A stretch of 64,000 nt of DNA from Acidobacterium sp. (GCA_002737365.1 NSIL01000007.1:1-64000), one strand, 5' to 3'. Counted from the stretch's first letter, positions 18,264-25,850 are shown. The notes: generated from the letters alone by a model not told the origin. Numbers and translations: made by a program.

Positions 18264-18386
18264 CTAGAACGAGAGGGCGAACAGGCCTGCGATACCCTGC
18301 TGCGCGGCGGTGTTCACCACCCGCGAGACGTAGGCGAGGCTGACCTCACCGGCGAACGAGAAGTTGACCTCCTCGCGCTTCGGCAT
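18264..18386 (-). CDS. Small 40-residue ORF following the RRM gene
   Basis: A 40-codon frame starts at ATG 18386, seven bases after the RRM gene's stop. The bases AAGGAG, which overlap that stop, form a strong ribosome binding site nine bases upstream. The peptide is VNFSFAGEVSLAY...GLFALSF, ending in Phe. The spacing and Shine-Dalgarno favour translation; the aromatic-ended strands could also be a fragment of an outer-membrane barrel. Function unknown. Confidence 0.45.
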   Translation of the reverse strand: MPKREEVNFSFAGEVSLAYVSRVVNTAAQQGIAGLFALSF

Positions 18387-18392
18387 GACTCG

Positions 18393-19070
18393 TTACTCCT
18401 TGTTGTCTCCGCCTGCGGGCTCGTCGCCGCCTTCGGACTCGCCGCCGTCGGTGTCCGGCGTCGCGTCGACGGCGGTTTCGGCTGCGGCGTCCAGGTCCGG
18501 GACGTCGGGCTTCATGAAATCGGGCAGCGCGTCGATGGCGTCTTCTTCCGAGTCATCCAGGTCGTACATGCGACCGGTGAACTTGGTCGGAATGGGGCCA
18601 CGCGGCTTGTCGTCCTTCTTCGTGAAGGGCTTCTTCTTGTCCTTCGGCGGAGCCGGCGGACCGAAGTTCTTGGCGCCACCGGTGGCCTCGCCGCCGCCGT
18701 AGCCGCCGGGCCGCGGACCGCTAAACCCACCGCCACCACCACTGAAGCCGCCGCCGCTGAAGCCCCCCGGTCGCGGGGGGCCACCAAAGCCACCGCTCGG
18801 CCGCGGTGGTCCGCCAGCTTCGCGAGCGCGGGCTTCGCTGACCGCCAGCGGGCGGCCCATGAACAACTGGCCGTCGAACTTCTTGATGGCTTCTTCCGCA
18901 GGGGCGCGCTCCGCGTACTCGATAAATGCAAATCCGCGGGCGCGGCCGGTTTCCCGGTCGAGCGGACGCACAATCTGAGTGGGTGGCGCAACCTGTGCAA
19001 AATGGTTGCGCAAATCGTCTTCGGTCGCCTGGTAGGGCAAGTTGCCCACGAACAATCGGACTGGTGGCAC
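18393..19070 (-). CDS. RNA recognition motif (RRM) protein
   Basis: A 225-residue protein. Residues 1-82 are a single RRM with RNP2 (LFVGNLPY) and RNP1 (RGFAFIEY), so it binds single-stranded RNA. A long Gly/Pro/Arg-rich low-complexity region follows, then a short Lys-rich patch (KDKKKPFTKKDDK) and an acidic C-terminus. The RRM-plus-disordered-tail layout is like cyanobacterial Rbp proteins, though the tail is longer and more structured by charge. Start is GTG 19070. About 120 bases of untranslated sequence precede it, which may allow post-transcriptional control. Confidence 0.9.
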   Translation of the reverse strand: MPPVRLFVGNLPYQATEDDLRNHFAQVAPPTQIVRPLDRETGRARGFAFIEYAERAPAEEAIKKFDGQLFMGRPLAVSEARAREAGGPPRPSGGFGGPPRPGGFSGGGFSGGGGGFSGPRPGGYGGGEATGGAKNFGPPAPPKDKKKPFTKKDDKPRGPIPTKFTGRMYDLDDSEEDAIDALPDFMKPDVPDLDAAAETAVDATPDTDGGESEGGDEPAGGDNKE

Positions 19071-19191
19071 TGGTGAACTCTAACGGGTGACGGCTGAAGG
19101 CAATGGGGTGTTCTTGTTCAAATCCAACGTGGATGTGGAATGTTGGTTTGGCTTTGGCTTGGGCAGGTAGCTTAGCAAATCTACCCTACAC

Positions 19192-19428
19192 TCACAAGTC
19201 TTTCAGTTGGGCCTGAATCGCCTCGAGGCGCAATTTCAGCATTTCCCGGTGGACCGGCCGGCAAGCGGCGCCCATTTGGGTCTGGGTCTCGGCCAGCGCC
19301 AGTTGCAGCCCGGCCTTGTGCTGCAGGCTGACCCGCTGGACCGGCGTCAGGTCACGGCCGCCCATGGGCTTGCGTCCGGCCTCGTCTTGCTGCGACTCAA
19401 TCGACTTGCTTTCCCACCCGCGCGCCAT
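19192..19428 (-). CDS. Small hypothetical protein (MARGWESKS type)
   Basis: A 78-residue hydrophilic, helical protein beginning MARGWESKSIESQQ. The predicted coiled-coil-like second half (ALAETQTQMGAACRPVHREMLKLRLEAI broken here as ALAETQTQ and MLKLRLEAIQ) has one Cys. ATG 19428 is chosen over 19440 because TATGCT ends seven bases upstream, as at other genes here. Similar short proteins with this N-terminus occur in other acidobacteria as far as I recall; function unknown. Confidence 0.65.
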   Translation of the reverse strand: MARGWESKSIESQQDEAGRKPMGGRDLTPVQRVSLQHKAGLQLALAETQTQMGAACRPVHREMLKLRLEAIQAQLKDL

Positions 19429-19573
19429 CTCCCGCAGCATAGCAGCAAAACCAGGGGGAATTAGGGCACCATAACCACCTGAAGAACTTCATGTTTGTCT
19501 CCGTCACCCCCAACCTCAGCACCGATCCAGGCCGACACGTGATCGCGTTGGCCGAACGCGTGTCGGGCACCTG

Positions 19574-20161
19574 ATGCTGCTGTCGGCACTCGTGGCCATG
19601 CAACTGGCGATGACGCCGGTCGCGACGTGCCTGCAGCCTGGCCGCACTGGCGAGTTGCGGTCGGAATGGATGGTGTCGGCCGGTGCTGCGCGCAGCGTGG
19701 CGTTGTTTCAATCCGCCGCCGATCGCACCTACGGTGTGCAAACGGTGTCGTGGGGCCGGTCGTTGACCCGGCCCCATGGCCCGGGCTGGCTGCGTGGTTG
19801 TTTCGTGTGGGCGGTCGAAGGCACACCGCTCCTGGTACAATTCGCGCCGAGGCAAATCTACGGTGTCGGGATTGCGCCGGTCGTGTGGCGGTGGAACTTC
19901 CTGCCGCTGCGGCGGTGGTCGGTGTTCGGCGAGATGTCGATGGGCGGGTTGTGGACCACCGACCCGCTCCCCGAGGACACTAAGCCAGTGAACTTCACCG
20001 CGCACTGGGGTGGGGGCGTGCGGTGGCACACTTCACCGCGAGACAATGTCGTGTTCTCATACCGCTTTCAGCACTTCTCGAATGGTAACCAGTTGTTCAC
20101 CAATCCAGGCGTCAACAGCCACGTGCTGCTGGCGGGCTGGTCCCGCCGGTCGTCGCGATAA
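19574..20161 (+). CDS. Lipid A 3-O-deacylase (PagL-like acyloxyacyl hydrolase)
   Basis: A 195-residue outer-membrane beta-barrel of the PagL family. It has a weak N-terminal signal (MLLSALVAMQLAMTPVA), amphipathic strands with aromatic girdles, and the catalytic motif FQHFSNGN near residue 168, matching the His-Ser pair of PagL. The enzyme removes the 3-O acyl chain from lipid A, altering outer-membrane properties, which supports a diderm host. There is no upstream alternative start before an in-frame stop. A REP-like palindrome follows its stop. Confidence 0.83.
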   Translation: MLLSALVAMQLAMTPVATCLQPGRTGELRSEWMVSAGAARSVALFQSAADRTYGVQTVSWGRSLTRPHGPGWLRGCFVWAVEGTPLLVQFAPRQIYGVGIAPVVWRWNFLPLRRWSVFGEMSMGGLWTTDPLPEDTKPVNFTAHWGGGVRWHTSPRDNVVFSYRFQHFSNGNQLFTNPGVNSHVLLAGWSRRSSR

Positions 20162-20163
20162 CG

Positions 20164-20181
20164 GTCCGGCGAAAGCCGGAC
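20164..20181. repeat. REP-like palindrome GTCCGGC-GAAA-GCCGGAC
   Basis: A perfect seven-base-pair hairpin with a GAAA tetraloop directly after the PagL gene. A close relative lies inside the PIG-V gene at 47391-47408. It may also act as a terminator or mRNA-stabilising hairpin. Confidence 0.7.
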
Positions 20182-20225
20182 ACCACCCCTCATCGGCTAC
20201 TTTGCTGCTATCCTCCCAGCAACCG

Positions 20226-20810
20226 ATGCAGTTGGATTTGCCATTACGCATGGCCCCGACGGTGTTCGTTCGTCATCGCTGGGCTCGCCGCTACATTCTC
20301 CGGGTGCTCGACGATGGCACGTTGCGGGTGACGTTGCCGCGGTGGGGCTCGCAGCGGGAAGCGCTGGCGTTTGTCGAGACGAGCCAGGCGTGGATTGACC
20401 GCCAACGCCAGGTGCGGAGCGCACGGCCCGCAGTGGTGCACCCCGACGAACCGGCCCTGCGCCAGCGGGCTCTGAAGACCCTGCCGCCCACGCTGAAGGC
20501 CCTGGCCAGTAGGCATGGCATCACGGTGACGCGGATTTCGATCCGCAACCAAAGATCGCGGTGGGGCGCCTGTTCGGCGGCCGGCGCCATCACGCTCAAC
20601 TGGCGGCTGATCCTGGTGCCCGACTTTGTGCGCGAGTATGTGATGCTGCACGAACTGATGCACCGGCGCGAGTTGAACCACTCCGAGCGGTTCTGGCGGC
20701 ACCTGCGCGCCGTGTGCCCCAGGCACGTCGAGGCGCGGCAGTGGCTGGTGACGGAAGGGCAGCGGTTGTTCACCGGCGCCGCCGTGAACGAGTGTGAGGA
20801 GCAGCGATGA
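20226..20810 (+). CDS. YgjP-like (UTP pyrophosphatase/SprT-type) metallopeptidase
   Basis: A 194-residue protein of the YgjP-like metallopeptidase domain family (M48-related). The C-terminal half contains IRNQRSRWGACSA, ITLNWRLILVP and the zinc site LHELMHRRELNHSERFW, where HELMH and the following NH provide ligands. The N-terminal half is the usual beta-rich domain (VTLPRWGSQREALAFV). Start ATG 20226 follows TATCCT by 11 bases. Its stop overlaps the next small ORF as ATGA. Confidence 0.88.
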   Translation: MQLDLPLRMAPTVFVRHRWARRYILRVLDDGTLRVTLPRWGSQREALAFVETSQAWIDRQRQVRSARPAVVHPDEPALRQRALKTLPPTLKALASRHGITVTRISIRNQRSRWGACSAAGAITLNWRLILVPDFVREYVMLHELMHRRELNHSERFWRHLRAVCPRHVEARQWLVTEGQRLFTGAAVNECEEQR

Positions 20811-20938
20811 AGCGGATGTGCGTGGTGGCATTGTGTGTGGTGGGCCTGCTGTCGGCCGCCCCGCGGGCCGAAGCCCAGGCGATGGGCGTGTGCAAGGGGG
20901 GCCTCACCGGCGCGGCTGGCCTCGGGGCGCGTGTCTGA
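20807..20938 (+). CDS. Small 43-residue ORF with signal peptide
   Basis: ATG 20807 overlaps the metallopeptidase stop (ATGA), and the frame encodes MKRMCVVALCVVGLLSAA then RAEAQ, a convincing signal peptide, followed by only about 19 mature residues (AMGVCKGGLTGAAG). The stop lies inside the start region of the kinase gene. It may be a tiny secreted peptide or the front end of a truncated gene, with downstream sequence replaced by the kinase. Confidence 0.4.
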   Translation: MKRMCVVALCVVGLLSAAPRAEAQAMGVCKGGLTGAAGLGARV

Positions 20939-22001
20939 GGATGTGCGGCCGGTCCGGGCGGGCGAAGAGCTCAACTGGGCCCGCGTGGCCGCCTACCTTC
21001 GCGATCAGCTGGCACCCCATCGCATCCCCGGCCTCGACCTGTCACGTGAGCCGGTCGTCGAGCAGTTTCACGGCGGTCATTCCAACCTGACCTATCTGCT
21101 GCGATACCAAGATGCCGAACTCGTGCTGCGGCGTCCGCCTCTCGGTCCGTTGCCGCCCACGGCTCACAACATGGCCCGCGAGCATCGGTGGCTCGATGCG
21201 ATTCATCCGCTGTTTCCATTGGCGCCCCGCACGTTTCTGCTCTGCGAGGATCCAGAGGTGGCCGGTGCACCGTTCTATGTCATGGAACGCCGGCACGGCC
21301 TCGTGGTGCGCACCGACGAACCGCCGGCGTTGGCTGATCGGCCGGCCGCGCGCCACCGCCTGAGCCAGGCGCTAGTCGAGACCCTGGCCGATCTGCATGC
21401 CATTGCGATTGAGGCCAACGGCCTGTCGCATCTTGGCAAGCCCGTCGGCTTCGTCGAACGCCAGGTTCGCGGCTGGACGGAGCGTTGGCATCGCTCGAAG
21501 ACTGACGAGATTCCCGAGATGGCGGCGCTCGCGACCTGGCTGGCGGCGCATCTGCCGCCCAACGCCGATCCTCCGGCCATTGTGCACGGTGACTTCAAGC
21601 TTGATAACGTGATGCTCGATCCGCACGACGTTGGCCGGTTGGTCGCGGTCTTCGACTGGGAGATGACGGCCCTTGGTGACCCTCTGGTCGATCTCGGGAT
21701 TTTCCTGGCGTACTGGTCGCAGGGAGCGAAGTTGGCGCCCCACGACGCGCTGGCGTCGGTGACCAATCGGCCGGGCTGGTTCAGCCGCGCTGAAGTGATC
21801 GAGTGCTACGCCGCGCGCAGCGGGCGAGACCTCTCACGGCTGGCGTTCTACGAGGCCTTCGCGCTCTTCAAGATCGCCGTCGTGATTCAGCAGATCTACT
21901 TCCGCTACCAGAACGGGCAGACCCGCGACGAACGTTTCGCGCAGTTCGACGTCCGCGTGCTTCAACTGGCTCGTCAGGGAGCTGCGGCCGCGGCCGGGTA
22001 G
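20931..22001 (+). CDS. APH-family phosphotransferase (ACAD10/11 kinase-type)
   Basis: A 356-residue protein with an aminoglycoside-phosphotransferase fold. The N-lobe has FHGGHSNLTYLLRY and a Lys/Arg-containing strand ELVLRRPP. The C-lobe has the catalytic loop IVHGDFKLDNVM and the metal-binding VAVFDWEMTALGDPLVDLG. This variant matches the kinase domain of ACAD10/11 and LvaA-type kinases, which phosphorylate 4-hydroxyacyl-CoA, better than antibiotic kinases. Start GTG 20931 is chosen because upstream residues are out of keeping with the family. The neighbouring acyl-CoA dehydrogenase of ACAD10/11 type supports this role. Confidence 0.85.
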   Translation: MSEDVRPVRAGEELNWARVAAYLRDQLAPHRIPGLDLSREPVVEQFHGGHSNLTYLLRYQDAELVLRRPPLGPLPPTAHNMAREHRWLDAIHPLFPLAPRTFLLCEDPEVAGAPFYVMERRHGLVVRTDEPPALADRPAARHRLSQALVETLADLHAIAIEANGLSHLGKPVGFVERQVRGWTERWHRSKTDEIPEMAALATWLAAHLPPNADPPAIVHGDFKLDNVMLDPHDVGRLVAVFDWEMTALGDPLVDLGIFLAYWSQGAKLAPHDALASVTNRPGWFSRAEVIECYAARSGRDLSRLAFYEAFALFKIAVVIQQIYFRYQNGQTRDERFAQFDVRVLQLARQGAAAAAG

Positions 22002-22447
22002 TAGCGGACCTTCCAGTCGAACACCACGCTCGGCTTGTCGTGGCCGTCACGTTCGATCACGACACCCCAGGTGACCTGCAGGCTGTCGCCCTTGTCCTCA
22101 ACGGTCGCGAGGGTGAATCGGCCGCGCACCTGCGAGCCGGCCGGTACCGCGGAAACGAAGCGGACGCGATCGCAGCCGTAGTTGATGATCATTCGCGCTT
22201 CGTCCACGGCGACGGTCTTGGCCAGCAGCGTCGTCGCGAGCGACAGCGTGAGAAACCCGTGCGCGATGGTGGTGCCGTACGGAGATTCAAGAGCCGCGCG
22301 GACGGCGTCCCGATGGATCCACTGCTGATCGCCGGTGGCCTCCGCGAACTGATCGATGCGGGCCTGCGACACGACCAGCCAGTCGCTGACGCCAATTTCC
22401 TCGCCGGTCCGGCCAGCCAGGCTGCTGAGGGGCAGGTGCACTATCAT
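21974..22447 (-). CDS. MaoC-like acyl dehydratase
   Basis: A 157-residue hot-dog-fold hydratase. It carries the catalytic R-hydratase block WIHRDAVRA (Asp/His pair) and [17 protein letters not shown], typical of (R)-specific enoyl-CoA hydratases of the MaoC/nodulation protein N group. It overlaps the end of the kinase gene by 28 bases tail-to-tail. Possible starts are ATG 22456, ATG 22447 and GTG 22441; 22447 is chosen because TAAAGT on the minus strand ends ten bases upstream and 22456 would have no room for a promoter. It is divergent from the acyl-CoA dehydrogenase gene. Confidence 0.87.
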   Translation of the reverse strand: MIVHLPLSSLAGRTGEEIGVSDWLVVSQARIDQFAEATGDQQWIHRDAVRAALESPYGTTIAHGFLTLSLATTLLAKTVAVDEARMIINYGCDRVRFVSAVPAGSQVRGRFTLATVEDKGDSLQVTWGVVIERDGHDKPSVVFDWKVRYYPAAAAAP

Positions 22448-22463
22448 TCCGCGCATGACTTTA
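22442..22463. promoter_or_regulatory. Face-to-face overlapping start regions of maoC-like and ACAD genes
   Basis: Plus-strand TATCAT (22442-22447) ends seven bases before the dehydrogenase ATG (22455). Minus-strand TAAAGT (22463-22458) lies inside the dehydrogenase coding start and ends ten bases before the hydratase ATG (22447). The two transcripts would overlap at their 5' ends. Confidence 0.45.
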
Positions 22464-23624
22464 CCTCACCGGCTCGCGGCGTTCATGGCCGCGCAGGTCT
22501 ATCCGAACGAAGCGACGTTCCATCGCCAGGTCACCGAGGGCGACCGCTGGCAGCCGACGCCCATTGTCGAGGAGCTGAAGGCCAAGGCCCGCGCGGCGGG
22601 CCTGTGGAACCTGTTCCTGCCCGCCAGCGAGTACGGCGCCGGCCTGACCAACCTGGAGTACGCGCCGCTATGCGAGATCATGGGCCGCTCGATTCCGATC
22701 GGTCCCGAGGTCTTCAACTGTTCGGCGCCCGACACCGGCAACATGGAGGTGCTGGTTCGCTACGGCACGCCCGAACAGCGCCGGCGCTGGCTCGAGCCGC
22801 TGCTGGCCGGTGAGATCCGCTCGTGCTTTGCCATGACCGAACCCGGCGTCGCCTCCTCGGACGCCACCAACATCCGGTCAGCGATCGTTCGCGACGGCGA
22901 CCACTACGTGATCAACGGTCACAAGTGGTGGATCTCGGGGGCTGGCGATCCGCGCTGCAAGGTCGCGATCTTCATGGGCCAGACCAGTCCAGCTGCCGCC
23001 GCGCATCAACAGCAGTCCATGATCCTGGTGCCGATGGATACCCCGGGCATCGAGAAACGCCGCATGCTGCCGGTGTTTGGTTTTGACGACGCGCCGCATG
23101 GGCATGCGGAATTGGTGTTCACGAACGTGCGCGTGCCGGCGGCGAACCTGCTGCTCGGTGAAGGGCGAGGCTTCGAGATTGCGCAGGGGCGCCTCGGACC
23201 TGGCCGCATCCACCATTGCCTGCGGTTGATCGGCTGCGCCGAGCGGGCCCTCGAAGCGATGAGCGCACGCGTCAAGTCACGCGTGGCGTTCGGCAAGCCG
23301 TTGGCGGAGCAGGGGACCATTCGCGCGGCCCTGGCCGAATCGCGAATCGAGATCGAGCAGGCGCGGTTGTTGACGATGAAGGCGGCGGAATTGATGGACA
23401 CCGTCGGCAACAAGGCGGCCCGCCGTGAGATTGCCATGATCAAGGTGGTGGTGCCGCGCATGGCGGCCCGCGTGATCGATCGCGCCATCCAGGCGCACGG
23501 CGCGGGCGGCGTGTCGAATGACTTCGGCCTGGCGGCCGCGTGGGCGTACGCCCGCACCATCCGGCTGGCTGACGGCCCCGATGAAGTTCACATCGAAGCC
23601 ATCGCGAAGATGGAACTTAAGTAA
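22455..23624 (+). CDS. Acyl-CoA dehydrogenase, ACAD10/11 type
   Basis: A 389-residue flavoprotein. Conserved blocks include [16 protein letters not shown] (FAD/substrate site), the [17 protein letters not shown] strand, [54 protein letters not shown], and the C-terminal DGPDEVH. These are signature sequences of the ACAD10/11 subfamily, which in mammals and in bacterial levulinate degradation acts on phosphorylated 4-hydroxyacyl-CoA. The adjacent kinase, hydratase and SDR genes fit such a route. ATG 22455 follows TATCAT by seven bases. The 3' end overlaps the SDR gene by eight bases. Confidence 0.93.
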   Translation: MTLPHRLAAFMAAQVYPNEATFHRQVTEGDRWQPTPIVEELKAKARAAGLWNLFLPASEYGAGLTNLEYAPLCEIMGRSIPIGPEVFNCSAPDTGNMEVLVRYGTPEQRRRWLEPLLAGEIRSCFAMTEPGVASSDATNIRSAIVRDGDHYVINGHKWWISGAGDPRCKVAIFMGQTSPAAAAHQQQSMILVPMDTPGIEKRRMLPVFGFDDAPHGHAELVFTNVRVPAANLLLGEGRGFEIAQGRLGPGRIHHCLRLIGCAERALEAMSARVKSRVAFGKPLAEQGTIRAALAESRIEIEQARLLTMKAAELMDTVGNKAARREIAMIKVVVPRMAARVIDRAIQAHGAGGVSNDFGLAAAWAYARTIRLADGPDEVHIEAIAKMELK

Positions 23625-24390
23625 TCGACCAGCCGCCATCGACGACGAGCGACTGGCCGGTCATGTAGTTCGAGGCGTCGGCGGCCAGAAACACGACCAC
23701 GCCCTTCAGTTCGCCTTCGGCCCCGACCCGGCCCAGGGGGCTGTTCGCCTTGAGCTCGGGCTCGACGAGCGCGATGGCGCCGTCGGCCAGTCGCGAGTGG
23801 AAGTAGCCGGGCGCGATCGCGTTGACCCGAATCCCCTGGCGGCCCCACGACGCGGCCAGCTCGCGCGTCAGTCCCATCAGGCCGGCCTTGCTGGCGGCAT
23901 ACGCCGCGTAGTGCGGCCCGTTCACGGATGCGATCACCCCGGCAATGGAGGCCACGTTGATAATCCGGCCGTACTGCACCTTCAGCATCTGCCGCGCCGC
24001 CGCCTGTGAAAACAGGAACGCGCCGGTCAGGTTGGTGTCGATCACCTTCAGCCATCGCTCGACTGGCATGTCTTCGGGCGGTGCCGCCCACGTGATGCCT
24101 GCATTGTTCACCAGGATGTCGAGGCGTCCATAGACCGCGATGGTCTGGTCGACGACCGCCTGGACTTCGGCGGGGTTCGCGACATCGCAGGTCATCCCCT
24201 CGACTTTGAATCCGCGTTCGCGCAGATCGGCGATGGCTGGCGTGAGCCATTCCTCGCGCCGCGCGCACAGCATCAGGGCCGCGCCCGCTTCGGCGAGGCC
24301 CTCGGCCATTTCCAGGCCCAGTCCGCGTGAGCCTCCGGTCACGATCGCGACGCGGCCGGCGAGTGTGAAGAGGGCAGGGAGAGTGGGCAC
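23617..24390 (-). CDS. SDR family oxidoreductase
   Basis: A 257-residue short-chain dehydrogenase/reductase. It has the nucleotide motif [17 protein letters not shown], the NNAG motif, the catalytic Ser in INVASIAGV, the [10 protein letters not shown] motif with Tyr and Lys, and the C-terminal VVDGGW. An Arg after the second strand (CARREEW) suggests NADP(H) preference, though this is not certain. It likely oxidises a hydroxyacyl intermediate or reduces a keto group. Start is GTG 24390. Convergent with the ACAD gene, so it needs its own promoter; TAGTCT sits five bases upstream. Confidence 0.92.
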   Translation of the reverse strand: MPTLPALFTLAGRVAIVTGGSRGLGLEMAEGLAEAGAALMLCARREEWLTPAIADLRERGFKVEGMTCDVANPAEVQAVVDQTIAVYGRLDILVNNAGITWAAPPEDMPVERWLKVIDTNLTGAFLFSQAAARQMLKVQYGRIINVASIAGVIASVNGPHYAAYAASKAGLMGLTRELAASWGRQGIRVNAIAPGYFHSRLADGAIALVEPELKANSPLGRVGAEGELKGVVVFLAADASNYMTGQSLVVDGGWSIT

Positions 24391-24398
24391 GCCAGAGA

Positions 24399-24599
24399 CT
24401 AGATCAGATGGGCGGCTGAGGGAAGTAGTAGCGCGCCGGCCATGAAAAATTCAACTTCGACCTTGCGGCCCACGCCGAGCGCGGACGCCTCGGCCTTGGT
24501 CTTGCCGTCGAGCACTTCGGACGTGATGGGCTTGGCCTGGGCTGCGAACGCGGATGGGGCGATGACCAGTGCGCAAGCGAGGATCAACAACTTCTTGAT
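24399..24599 (-). CDS. Small secreted hypothetical protein with unclear start
   Basis: A frame of 66 residues begins I/M-KKLLILACALVIAPSAFAAQ, a strong signal peptide, followed by KPITSEVLDGKTKAEASALGVGRKV and a hydrophobic end (EFFMAGALLLPSA). The only codon giving the full peptide is ATC at 24599, with GGAGA about nine bases upstream; TTG codons two triplets later would remove both lysines. Either a rare ATC start is used or a base change has damaged the start. No family recognised. Confidence 0.45.
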   Translation of the reverse strand: MKKLLILACALVIAPSAFAAQAKPITSEVLDGKTKAEASALGVGRKVEVEFFMAGALLLPSAAHLI

Positions 24600-24784
24600 G
24601 TTCGACTGTCTCCATGTGGCGCACGGTGGCGCGGTGAATCGACGTGTTGGTCTATTAGGCAATCGAACGACCGGCGAGGGGCGCGCGGGCACAACAAATT
24701 ACGTCGTGATGACGATCGCAGACATGGATTATGGGTGCCGCTCACGAGGAGCATTCAGCGGCGCGATTGTGGGCTTGCCCAGCC

Positions 24785-24800
24785 GAAGCTCCCGAGCTTC
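24785..24800 (-). terminator. Hairpin after tRNA-Leu
   Basis: GAAGCT and AGCTTC form a six-base-pair stem with a four-base loop 13 bases past the tRNA 3' end. It may end the tRNA transcript, though no T-run follows. Confidence 0.4.
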
Positions 24801-24813
24801 AGGGAGCGAAGGT

Positions 24814-24900
24814 TGGTGCCGGAGGAGGGGGTCGAACCCACACACAGTTGCCTGTACGGGATTTTGAGTCCCGCGCGTCTGCCAGTTCCGCCACTCCGGC
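24814..24900 (-). tRNA. tRNA-Leu (anticodon CAA)
   Basis: An 87-base class II tRNA. The acceptor stem GCCGGAG pairs with CTCCGGC, followed by discriminator A and an encoded CCA. The anticodon stem CGGGA/TCCCG holds loop CTCAAAA, giving anticodon CAA for the leucine codon UUG. A long variable arm (TACAGGCAACTGT region) and the GGTTCGA T-loop are present. It stands alone. Confidence 0.95.
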
Positions 24901-24911
24901 GCGAACTGTGA

Positions 24912-24947
24912 ATTATACGCTACGGCGCGATTATCCGAAGCTTCGGA
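24912..24947 (-). promoter_or_regulatory. tRNA-Leu promoter with upstream palindrome
   Basis: On the minus strand TATAAT (24917-24912) ends 11 bases before the tRNA 5' end. A perfect 14-base palindrome TCCGAAGCTTCGGA (24934-24947) covers the expected -35 position, with no recognisable -35 hexamer. Confidence 0.5.
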
Positions 24948-25048
24948 AAGTAATGACGATAGCGCGGACGACGAACTCCTCCGGTAGGTGCTGATTCATG
25001 GCATCGTACGAATCAAACCCGGTAAGAGTTTTACCATCGTCCTGGCCT

Positions 25049-25069
25049 CCCCCCCCCCATAAAGGGGGG
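25049..25069. repeat. C10 tract with G6 hairpin
   Basis: Ten consecutive C residues are followed by ATAAA and six G residues, forming a strong hairpin. It lies between the methyltransferase stop and tRNA-Leu. A small GGTAA/TTACC hairpin sits just before it (25020-25034). The run length may vary between clones or reads. Confidence 0.6.
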
Positions 25070-25112
25070 CCCAAGTCGATGCCACAGGTAGAACAGGCCG
25101 AGCTTCTCGATG

Positions 25113-25137
25113 CTTGCGCTGAGCGAAGTCGAAGGGT
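25113..25137. repeat. Candidate dispersed repeat (GCGCTGAGCGAAGTCGAAGG)
   Basis: This intergenic motif beside the methyltransferase stop resembles a short repeat found in many GC-rich bacterial genomes next to stop codons. Only one copy is seen here, so its repeat status is from recollection. Confidence 0.3.
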
Positions 25138-25140
25138 CGG

Positions 25141-25719
25141 TCACTGGCGGACCTGTCCGTCGGCGCGATAGAGAAACAGCATGCGGGTGCGGCCTTCGGC
25201 GTCGGCAAACGAGTCGACCTTCTCCGGCGTCCAGTCGCCCATGCCGAACGAGTGCGCCACAATCCGCGAGCCGGGTCTGAGTTGCGCGGTCAAGAGCGGC
25301 CGCAGTTTCAGATTCGAGGCCGACAGCAGATAGGTGGTCACGACCGAGGCGCCGGACACGTCGGTCTTCATCGCATCCTGCAGCTTGAAGGTCACCAGGT
25401 GTTCGACCCCCGCCACTTTGGCGTTCGCGTTCGCCTCGGCGATGCGCTGCGGATCGATGTCGACCCCGATGCCGCGCGCTCCATACTGCTTCGCCGCGGC
25501 GATGGGAATGCGTCCGTCACCGCAGCCCAGATCAATGACGACGTCAGCTTTGGTGACACCGGCCAGCACCAACATGCGGTCGACGACCTCGTGCGGGGTC
25601 GGGACATAGGGTGCGAGCTGGGGTGCATCGGGCCGTTTGGCGGCCGGCACCTGGCCCGCCAACACGCTGCCAGAGGTCACGAGGACGGCCAGGCTCAACG
25701 GCAGTGCAAATCGGAACAT
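25141..25719 (-). CDS. Exported class I SAM-dependent methyltransferase-like protein
   Basis: A 192-residue protein with a signal peptide (FALPLSLAVLVTSGSVLAG) and then a compact methyltransferase core: VDRMLVLAGV, DVVIDLGCGDGRIPI (SAM motif I), GIGVDIDPQRIAEA, and VVTTYLLSASNLKLRP. Proteins of this group often have export signals although SAM is cytosolic, so the segment may be an anchor. Start ATG 25719 is chosen because TATGCT (25732-25727) ends seven bases upstream; the longer ATG at 25731 overlaps that box. Substrate unknown. Confidence 0.85.
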   Translation of the reverse strand: MFRFALPLSLAVLVTSGSVLAGQVPAAKRPDAPQLAPYVPTPHEVVDRMLVLAGVTKADVVIDLGCGDGRIPIAAAKQYGARGIGVDIDPQRIAEANANAKVAGVEHLVTFKLQDAMKTDVSGASVVTTYLLSASNLKLRPLLTAQLRPGSRIVAHSFGMGDWTPEKVDSFADAEGRTRMLFLYRADGQVRQ

Positions 25720-25850
25720 GTCCGAGAGCATATCAAGGCGCCAAATCAAGGGGGCAAAAGGCCTCTAACCGTCGGTCGAATCAGGGGTTACTCGGGGCCG
25801 GAGCGGTTGCGCGAAATCCACGGAAACGTGCCATTTTCGGCCTATTTCCG

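Noticed and set aside
20931-22001. Aminoglycoside resistance kinase
   Set aside because: The APH fold is present, but the sequence blocks and neighbours fit the ACAD10/11-type metabolic kinases rather than antibiotic-modifying enzymes.
25020-25069. Intrinsic terminator pair between the methyltransferase and tRNA-Leu
   Set aside because: The hairpins are strong but lack T-runs on either strand; they are listed as repeats only.
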